From NCBI GenBank assembly GCA_024233975.1, contig JACKOX010000035.1, forward strand, positions 1 to 23,757: 23,757 nt of DNA, in the 5' to 3' direction. The position numbers were made by a program, and so were the translations under genes. This document shows, in pieces, positions 18,389 to 23,757 of the stretch (the first letter of the stretch is position 1; each line of letters opens with the position of its first letter). The stretch comes from Rhodanobacteraceae bacterium. Lineage in GTDB: Bacteria > Pseudomonadota > Gammaproteobacteria > Xanthomonadales > Xanthomonadaceae. Under the pieces are notes generated by a model. It saw only the letters and a program-made list of their open reading frames with translations, was not told the DNA's origin and did no database searches.

Positions 18389-20755
18389 TCAGCCGTGCTT
18401 GGCCAGCCGCAGCCAGGTATCGATGACCGTATCCGGATTCAGCGACACCGACTCGATGCCCTGTTCCAGCAGCCATTCGGCCAGATCCGGGTGATCTGAC
18501 GGACCCTGGCCACAGATGCCAATGTACTTGCCCTTCGCGCGGGCGGTGCTGATGGCCATCGACAGCAGCTTCTTGACGGCCGCGTTGCGCTCGTCGAACA
18601 GCTCGGCGATCAGGCCGGAATCGCGATCCAGGCCCAACGTCAGCTGGGTCAGGTCGTTGGAGCCGATCGAGAAGCCATCGAACATCTCCAGGAACTCATC
18701 GGCCAGGAGGGCGTTGGACGGCAGCTCGCACATCATGATGAGCTTCAGGCCGTTGTCGCCGCGCTTGAGGCCATTGGCTTCCAGCGCCTCGACCACCTTG
18801 CGGCCTTCCTCCAGCGTGCGCACGAAGGGAATCATCACCCAGGCGTTGGTCAGGCCCATTTCGTCGCGGACCTTCTTCATCGCCCGGCATTCCAGGGCGA
18901 AGCAGTCACTGAAGCTCGGGTCGACGTAGCGGCTGGCACCGCGGAAGCCCAGCATCGGGTTCTCTTCGTGCGGCTCGTAAGCGCGGCCACCGACCAGATT
19001 GGCATATTCGTTGGACTTGAAATCTGACAGGCGCACGATCACCACTTCCGGTGCGAAGGCGGCTGACAGCGTGGCGATGCCTTCGGCCAGACGATCGACG
19101 TAGAAGCTGACCGGATCGCTGTAGCCGGCCATGCGGCGGTCGATCTCGGCCTTGATGTCCGGGCTCTGCTGGTCGTATTCCAGCAGGGCACGCGGATGCA
19201 CGCCGATCTGGCGGGCAATGATGAATTCAAGACGGGCCAGGCCAATGCCCTGGTGCGGCAGCATGGCGAAGTCGAAGGCGCGCTCCGGATTGCCCACATT
19301 CATCATGATCTTGAGCGGCGGCGGCGGCAGGTTGCCGAGATCGGTTTCCTTGACCTCGAACGGCAGCTCGCCGGCGTAGATGTAGCCGGTATCGCCTTCC
19401 GCGCAGCTGACGGTGACCAGATCGCCGTCCTTGATCTTCTGCGTGGCGTCGCCGCAGCCCACCACGGCCGGAATGCCCAGCTCGCGGGCGATGATCGCCG
19501 CGTGGCAGGTACGTCCGCCGCGATTGGTGACGATGGCGGCACTGCGCTTCATCACCGGCTCCCAGTCCGGATCAGTCATGTCGGTGACCAGCACGTCGCC
19601 GGCCTCGACGCGGTTCATGTCGTCCAACGACTTCACCACGCGGGCGCGACCAGCGCCGATCTTGTGGCCGATGGCGCGGCCTTCGGCGACCAGCTCGCCG
19701 CGCTTCGACAGGCTGTAGCGTTCCAGCTTGTTGACGTGGTCGCGCGACTTCACCGTCTCCGGGCGCGCCTGCACGATGTAGAGCTTGCCGGTGTTGCCGT
19801 CCTTGGCCCATTCGATGTCCATCGGACGGTCGTAGTGCTTCTCGATGGTCAGCGACTGGCGCGCCAGCTCCTCGATTTCGGCATCGGTAATGCAGAAACG
19901 GCCGCGCTCTTCGGCGCTGGTGTCCACCGTCTTCACCAGCTCACCCGGCTGGTCGGAATAGATCATCTTCAGCTGCTTGGCGCCGATCTGCCGGCGCAGC
20001 ACGGCCGGACGGCCGGCCCGCAACGTGGGCTTGTGCACGTAGAACTCGTCCGGGTTCACAGCGCCCTGGACGACCATCTCGCCGAGGCCATAACTGCCGG
20101 TGATGAACACCACGTCACGGAAGCCGGATTCGGTGTCCAGCGTGAACAGCACGCCCGACGCTCCGATGTCCGAACGCACCATCAGCTGCACGCCGGCGGA
20201 CAGGAACACGTCCTCGTGCTTGAAGCCGTGGTGCACGCGGTAGGCAATAGCGCGGTCGTTGTACAGCGAGGCGAACACCTCGCGGACCTTGGTCAGCACG
20301 GCCTCGATACCGCTGACGTTGAGATAGGTTTCCTGCTGACCGGCGAAGCTGGCGTCGGGCAGGTCTTCGGCAGTGGCCGAGGAACGCACGGCCACCGACA
20401 GGTTCTCGGCGCCGGCATCGGCACAGAGCTTGGTGTAGGCGTCGCGCACGTCCTTTTCCAGCGCGGCTGGCAGTGGCGCGGTGATCACCCAGTCGCGGAT
20501 TTCCCGGCCAGCTGCGGTCAGCGCATTCACGTCCTCGACATCGAAAGAGGCCAGGCGCTGGCGGATGCGCTCGGTGAGCTTGTTCTCGTCGATGAAGTCG
20601 CGGAAAGCCTGTGCCGTGGTGGCGAAGCCGCCCGGGACGGATACACCCAGCCCGTCGAGGTTCCCGATCATTTCACCGAGGGAAGCGTTCTTGCCGCCGA
20701 CTTCGGCGAGGTCGGAAAGGCGCAAATCTTGCAGCCAGCGGACGTGGACGCTCAC
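18389..20755 (-). CDS. PpsA, phosphoenolpyruvate synthase
   Basis: PpsA makes phosphoenolpyruvate from pyruvate and ATP in the cytoplasm, the entry to gluconeogenesis from C3 compounds. The 788-residue product (E. coli 792) shows the N-terminal ATP-grasp domain (LAEVGGKNASLGEM, VAVRSSATAEDLPDASFAGQ), the phosphohistidine domain with His418 in GGRTCHAAIIARELGIPAVV, and the C-terminal PEP-binding barrel (GSNDLTQLTLGLDRDSG and YIGICGQGPSDHP with its catalytic Cys). The frame opens at 20875, but GTG 20755 is chosen: GGAG lies seven bases upstream, and VSVHVRWLQDLRLSDLAEVG starts where the family does. It is divergent from ppsR, which encodes its regulator. Confidence 0.96.
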   Translation of the reverse strand: MSVHVRWLQDLRLSDLAEVGGKNASLGEMIGNLDGLGVSVPGGFATTAQAFRDFIDENKLTERIRQRLASFDVEDVNALTAAGREIRDWVITAPLPAALEKDVRDAYTKLCADAGAENLSVAVRSSATAEDLPDASFAGQQETYLNVSGIEAVLTKVREVFASLYNDRAIAYRVHHGFKHEDVFLSAGVQLMVRSDIGASGVLFTLDTESGFRDVVFITGSYGLGEMVVQGAVNPDEFYVHKPTLRAGRPAVLRRQIGAKQLKMIYSDQPGELVKTVDTSAEERGRFCITDAEIEELARQSLTIEKHYDRPMDIEWAKDGNTGKLYIVQARPETVKSRDHVNKLERYSLSKRGELVAEGRAIGHKIGAGRARVVKSLDDMNRVEAGDVLVTDMTDPDWEPVMKRSAAIVTNRGGRTCHAAIIARELGIPAVVGCGDATQKIKDGDLVTVSCAEGDTGYIYAGELPFEVKETDLGNLPPPPLKIMMNVGNPERAFDFAMLPHQGIGLARLEFIIARQIGVHPRALLEYDQQSPDIKAEIDRRMAGYSDPVSFYVDRLAEGIATLSAAFAPEVVIVRLSDFKSNEYANLVGGRAYEPHEENPMLGFRGASRYVDPSFSDCFALECRAMKKVRDEMGLTNAWVMIPFVRTLEEGRKVVEALEANGLKRGDNGLKLIMMCELPSNALLADEFLEMFDGFSIGSNDLTQLTLGLDRDSGLIAELFDERNAAVKKLLSMAISTARAKGKYIGICGQGPSDHPDLAEWLLEQGIESVSLNPDTVIDTWLRLAKHG

Positions 20756-20848
20756 GGGCGATCTCCAGTTCGGATTGGGGCAGGGCGCCGGGCGGGGCGA
20801 TACTGCAGAATCACCGCGCGGCAGCCGCCTATTTTGCCGTTTCGGCCC

Positions 20849-20859
20849 TGTCCGGGACA
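20849..20859. promoter_or_regulatory. Small palindrome in the ppsA-ppsR divergent region
   Basis: TGTCC-G-GGACA is a perfect short inverted repeat in the 192-base region between ppsA and ppsR. On the minus strand it overlaps a weak promoter-like pair for ppsA (TTGTCC, 18 bases, CAAAAT). It could be an operator but may be chance. Confidence 0.25.
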
Positions 20860-20893
20860 AGTTTGTGCGTCGCAATATCGAATATCCCCCGCC

Positions 20894-20902
20894 TGCTAGA
20901 CT
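20894..20902 (+). promoter_or_regulatory. Putative extended -10 of ppsR
   Basis: TGCTAGACT is an extended -10 type sequence 45 bases before the ppsR start. No clear -35 box is seen, which extended -10 promoters can tolerate. Confidence 0.35.
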
Positions 20903-20947
20903 CGCTCGTCACCATTAAGTAGCGCGGCTTGTCCGCAGGACTATCCC

Positions 20948-21775
20948 TTGACCGACCTGATGCCCCGCCCGGTGTTCTTCGTCTCCGACGGCACCGGCAT
21001 CACCGCCGAGACCATCGGCCACAGCCTGCTGACGCAGTTTGGCGACGTACGTTTCGACACGCAGCGCATTCCCTTCGTGGACAGTGCGGAGAAGGCCGAG
21101 CGGGCGGCGGAGCGCATCCGTCTGGAGGGCGTGCGCTGCAATCTGCGGCCGATCGTGGTGAACACGGTGGTGGACGCCGACATTTCCGCGATGCTGGCTG
21201 CGAGTGGCGCGCTGATGCTGGACGTGTTCGCGCCGTTCATGGGGCCGCTGGAAGCCGAACTCTGCAGCCAGCGCAAGCCGCAGGTCGGCAAGGCGCATGG
21301 CCTGGTGGACTTTGATGCCTACGAGTCGCGCATTGATGCCACCAATTACGCGCTTTCGCATGACGACGGCATCGATCTCGACTACAACGATGCCGACCTG
21401 ATCCTGGTGGGCGTATCTCGTTCCGGAAAGACGCCGACATGCCTGTATCTGGCGCTGCATTTTGGCGTGAAGGCGGCGAACTATCCGCTGACCGACGATG
21501 ACCTGGAAAGCGACCGCCTGCCAGCACGCCTGAAACCGCATCGCCACAAGCTGTTCGGGCTCACCATTGATCCGGTGCGCCTGCAGCAGGTGCGACAGGC
21601 GAGGCGGCCGAACAGTCGCTACGCCGACCTGGCGCGCTGCCGCCGCGAAGTGGCGGCTGCCGAGGCGCTGTTCCAGATGGAAGGGATCTCGTCGCTGAGC
21701 ACCACGCATACCTCGATCGAGGAAATCGCCAGCAAGGTGCTGTCGGCACTCGGGATCAACAAGCATATGTTCTGA
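20948..21775 (+). CDS. PpsR, PEP synthase regulatory kinase/pyrophosphorylase
   Basis: PpsR (DUF299 family) switches PpsA off by ADP-dependent phosphorylation of a threonine and on again by phosphate-dependent removal. The 275-residue product (E. coli 277) begins with the family signature PVFFVSDGTGITAETIGHSLL, has the P-loop GVSRSGKT at residues 155-162, then TPTCLYLALHFGVKAANYPL and a C-terminal STTHTSIEEIASKVL. The start is TTG 20948: AGGA lies seven bases upstream, whereas the next ATG (20960) would be too far from it. The divergent arrangement with ppsA matches their known partnership. Confidence 0.95.
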   Translation: MTDLMPRPVFFVSDGTGITAETIGHSLLTQFGDVRFDTQRIPFVDSAEKAERAAERIRLEGVRCNLRPIVVNTVVDADISAMLAASGALMLDVFAPFMGPLEAELCSQRKPQVGKAHGLVDFDAYESRIDATNYALSHDDGIDLDYNDADLILVGVSRSGKTPTCLYLALHFGVKAANYPLTDDDLESDRLPARLKPHRHKLFGLTIDPVRLQQVRQARRPNSRYADLARCRREVAAAEALFQMEGISSLSTTHTSIEEIASKVLSALGINKHMF

Positions 21776-21817
21776 CGCAGCATTCCGCCATGCCTACGCG
21801 GATTCGTCCGGCTGGCT

Positions 21818-21823
21818 TATAGT
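21818..21823 (+). promoter_or_regulatory. Putative -10 box giving a leaderless DUF1249 mRNA
   Basis: TATAGT ends six bases before the ATG, the same geometry as at moeB, and no Shine-Dalgarno sequence is present. Transcription would begin at or beside the start codon. No good -35 is visible. Confidence 0.4.
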
Positions 21824-21829
21824 CGGGTC

Positions 21830-22354
21830 ATGTCCGAAGTCCTAGACCAATCGAAATCCCTGCCGACGCTGAGTCGCTTCCGCTACCTGATGGGCCTGTA
21901 TGCGGAAAACCATCAGCGGCTGGCGCGTATGTTCGCGCCGCGCGATCTCGACGTCGGCCACTACCGTTCCAACATCGGCGACGGGCTGGATCTTCATCTG
22001 GAGGTTCTGGCCAGTCATCCCTACACGCAGGAGCTGCGACTCAGCTACCTGATCCGCGACCCGCGTACCGGCATGCCCGATCCGTCGGCACACCTGCGCT
22101 GCTATCACGACGCCGAGCAGGTGGAAGCCACGCATTGCTACATCGGGCGACGCTGGCAGGACGTGCTGGGGCTGAACCCACGACTGCCGGTGCTGGTGGG
22201 CTACCGGCTCCGCATGAACGCGTTTCTCGGCAAATGGCTGGAATACCTGGCCGAGCAGGGGCACTCGCGCTTCACCCTCGTGGAAGCGCCGGAGCTGGCG
22301 GAGTTGTCGTCGGGCGGCACGGATATCGATGCCGAAGCCGCGCTGGCCGGTTGA
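21830..22354 (+). CDS. DUF1249 (YqiB-like) protein
   Basis: A 174-residue cytoplasmic protein of the DUF1249 family (YqiB of E. coli), function unknown. Typical features are an N-terminal LMGLYAENHQRLARMF, a middle LEVLASHPYTQELRLSYL, and RCYHDAEQVEATHCY. The C-terminal region KWLEYLAEQGHSRF is helical. It has no signal peptide or membrane segment. It lies 54 bases after ppsR, probably from its own promoter. Confidence 0.85.
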   Translation: MSEVLDQSKSLPTLSRFRYLMGLYAENHQRLARMFAPRDLDVGHYRSNIGDGLDLHLEVLASHPYTQELRLSYLIRDPRTGMPDPSAHLRCYHDAEQVEATHCYIGRRWQDVLGLNPRLPVLVGYRLRMNAFLGKWLEYLAEQGHSRFTLVEAPELAELSSGGTDIDAEAALAG

Positions 22355-22366
22355 CCATATTGGCGG

Positions 22367-22422
22367 TTGTTTTCGTTTTGTTGATGAAAAGGCTTGACGA
22401 GGGGAACAAGCGCGCGTAACCT
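22367..22422 (+). promoter_or_regulatory. Stable-RNA promoter of the tRNA pair
   Basis: TTGACG (22394-22399), a 17-base spacer, and TAACCT (22417-22422). An AT-rich stretch at about 22367-22390 could be an UP element, and the sequence after the -10 is GC-rich (TCCGCGCC). That discriminator is typical of growth-rate and ppGpp-controlled tRNA promoters. Confidence 0.75.
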
Positions 22423-22440
22423 TCCGCGCCTTCCAGCAGT

Positions 22441-22516
<76 letters not shown>

Positions 22517-22540
22517 AAAATCAGAAAAGTTTCAATCAGC

Positions 22541-22616
22541 GTCCCCATCGTCTAGAGGCCTAGGACACCACCCTTTCACGGTGGCGACCGGGGTTCGAAT
22601 CCCCGTGGGGACGCCA
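22541..22616 (+). tRNA. tRNA-Glu (anticodon TTC)
   Basis: A 76-base cloverleaf with encoded CCA. The acceptor arms are GTCCCCA and TGGGGAC. The anticodon stem CCACC/GGTGG holds loop CTTTCAC with anticodon TTC (codons GAA and GAG). It lies 24 bases after tRNA-Ala and shares its promoter and terminator. Its 3' end faces the low-GC region. Confidence 0.97.
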
Positions 22617-22624
22617 TTGAAAAC

Positions 22625-22664
22625 AACGACTTAGGCTCGCTTCGGCGGGCCTTTGTCGTTTCTT
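22625..22664 (+). terminator. Intrinsic terminator of the tRNA pair
   Basis: Stems AACGAC/GTCGTT and AGGCTCGC/GCGGGCCT form one hairpin capped by TTCG, followed by TCTT. It starts eight bases after tRNA-Glu. Confidence 0.85.
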
Positions 22665-22835
22665 GGGGAGGTTTTGGGGAATTTGTCGAAACCTCTGTTG
22701 TCTGAGTTTTGTGTGGTTCTCGACTAATTCGCAAGATCTGGACATACAGCCACAAATTCGCGAATTGCGAAGATTGTTAGAAAAGTGCAAAGTTACATGG
22801 TGCACAGCGCACCTAGTACCGGTTTGGAGGGATCC
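22665..22835. other. AT-richer gap with palindromes after the tRNAs
   Basis: No gene is recognised here. It holds an inverted repeat GAGGTTT/AAACCTC (22668-22674 and 22689-22695), a perfect 12-base palindrome AATTCGCGAATT (22755-22766) and a small repeat GGTGC/GCACC (22799-22813). Composition is clearly poorer in GC than the genes to the left. The AATTCGCGAATT site could be an operator for the following ORF. Confidence 0.4.
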
Positions 22836-23027
22836 ATGGCCAAGAAAGTAGCTGCTAAGGCTCGATTCTCTGAAGAGGCTGCCAAGGTCTTTGCGACCAA
22901 TGCCTCTTCGAGGATGGTGGCGCGGAGTGTGCTGTCATCCCGCGAAACCAAGTGTGAGAATTCAACCGCTAAGCGATTCCGAGTTGGCAGGTTGATGTTC
23001 AGGACTGAAGCTGCTCACTCCAAGTAA
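22836..23027 (+). CDS. Possible small protein, unrecognised (63 aa)
   Basis: A 63-residue open frame starting MAKKVAAKARFSEEAAKVFA and ending TEAAHSK. The best evidence is the start: ATG follows a strong GGAGGGA ribosome site. The product is basic, without membrane segments, and I recognise no family. Codon use is less GC-biased than in the genes to the left. Its frame is the same as that of the membrane protein that follows, with only the TAA at 23025 and 16 bases between them. It could be a leader peptide, a small partner protein, or the N-terminus of that protein cut by a stop. Confidence 0.4.
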   Translation: MAKKVAAKARFSEEAAKVFATNASSRMVARSVLSSRETKCENSTAKRFRVGRLMFRTEAAHSK

Positions 23028-23042
23028 CAGCATCTAGCTCCT

Positions 23043-23757
23043 GTGGCCATCAGCTTGTCCGTGGTGGTTGCGCTGCTATTGTTCCTACCTGGAGCAATGT
23101 TTGTCCTCGGCTTGACGAAGCTGACGAATACTTCAACTCCAGAAACCGTTATCGAGCAACACTTCTCGATTGGTGTTGCGATTGCGGTCGTTGTTGCTTG
23201 CGTCGCCAACATACTTTGGTTCTTTGCGGTAGATGCGTTCTGCCGTCTGCTGATGCTGCCAGCGCCGGACTTGCGACTTTTCTTTTCGTTGCTAGCGGGT
23301 GATTCTAGCGTCGCGACGATCAACTCATTCGCAGATAGCTTTCAGCGATACTCTCTCCGAATCCTTTCGTACTTCGGAGTGCTCACGTTTTTTTGTTGGC
23401 GTCTCGGGTTGAAGTTCAATGAGAGATTGCCCAATCCTCCGGTCGATTGGACAAGCTTGCTGATTCCCAAAGACAAGGGAGTGTCGTTCACTTGGCTCAC
23501 GGTTGAAATCGAGATCGCTGGCACTGCCTACCTATTCGCCGGTCCAGTATTTGAGTTCACACTCGACCGAAACGGAGGGTTGGACCGTATCCAATTTGTA
23601 TATGCAGCCAAGAAAATTCTGGGGACTCCTCACCCCTTGAGTGTTGGTGTGTCAGAAGCAGTTGAAGCTGAAGAGGATGTTGTCGAGGGAAAGGTTTTGA
23701 TTGACGGGTGGATAGAAATCCCCGGCGAATCGATGGTGTTGCAAGTAGCGGCATCGA
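23043..23757 (+). CDS. Unrecognised membrane protein, 3' end outside window
   Basis: An open frame of 238 codons runs from GTG 23043 off the right edge without a stop. Residues about 3-25 and 42-63 are hydrophobic segments, and a third lies at about 107-121. A soluble tail follows, with VEIEIAGTAYLFAGPVFEFT, DRNGGLDRIQF, an acidic stretch (EAVEAEEDVVEG) and GWIEIPGES. That layout, membrane anchor plus small beta-rich tail, vaguely recalls DUF6338-type proteins, but I cannot confirm it. No ribosome site precedes GTG 23043, so translation may be coupled to the upstream small ORF. Low GC and the position behind tRNA-Glu suggest acquired DNA. Confidence 0.6.
   Translation, partial: MAISLSVVVALLLFLPGAMFVLGLTKLTNTSTPETVIEQHFSIGVAIAVVVACVANILWFFAVDAFCRLLMLPAPDLRLFFSLLAGDSSVATINSFADSFQRYSLRILSYFGVLTFFCWRLGLKFNERLPNPPVDWTSLLIPKDKGVSFTWLTVEIEIAGTAYLFAGPVFEFTLDRNGGLDRIQFVYAAKKILGTPHPLSVGVSEAVEAEEDVVEGKVLIDGWIEIPGESMVLQVAAS

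Noticed and set aside
23015..23754. Three minus-strand frames (23015-23323, 23342-23524, 23557-23754)
   Set aside because: They lie opposite the 238-codon plus-strand frame, which has clear membrane segments and coherent composition.
22592..23757. A second copy of the tRNA-Glu 3' end marking the far side of an island
   Set aside because: I found no such copy inside the window; the island, if present, extends beyond it.

Overview
The window reads as a chromosomal segment of a GC-rich gammaproteobacterium. Housekeeping proteins (GuaB, GuaA, FolD, Orn, TadA, PpsR, a YqiB/DUF1249 protein) have gammaproteobacterial lengths and motifs. The MoeB with an N-terminal rhodanese domain and a secreted protease ending in DGFE suggest something near the Xanthomonadales, but that placement is inference from remembered families.

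Layout. 247-2766: molybdenum-cofactor genes moeA and a rhodanese-moeB fusion, facing a small DUF1244 gene (3081-2779). 3207-7884: folD followed by tightly coupled genes (4-base overlaps at three of four junctions) for a TatT-type lipoprotein and a complete TRAP transporter (DctP, DctQ, DctM). This is the TPAT type of TRAP system, in which a TPR-rich lipoprotein works with the binding protein. 7963-11115: guaB and guaA, the two steps from IMP to GMP. 11323-15443: an AcoR-type sigma-54 activator, divergent from an ExaC-type aldehyde dehydrogenase and a DUF779 gene, with a good -24/-12 promoter and a perfect upstream palindrome. 15531-18269: tadA, orn and a secreted subtilisin-like protease. 18389-21775: ppsA (minus strand) divergent from ppsR, whose product controls PpsA. 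21830-22354: DUF1249. 22441-22616: tRNA-Ala(GGC) and tRNA-Glu(TTC) with their own promoter and terminator.

Right after the tRNA-Glu terminator the composition drops to roughly half GC and the recognisable core genes stop. The last kilobase has a possible 63-codon ORF and the start of an unrecognised membrane protein that runs off the right edge. This looks like the entry to an island inserted beside tRNA-Glu.

The most interesting unexplained signal is a two-hairpin element present twice, directly after the stop codons of guaB (9418-9484) and guaA (11112-11180). The 14-nt distance between its two hairpin cores is identical in both copies, the core palindrome GCGAACC/GGTTCGC is conserved, and the other stems differ in sequence but stay paired. 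That pattern suggests a structured RNA or a REP-like mobile hairpin tied here to both GMP-synthesis genes.
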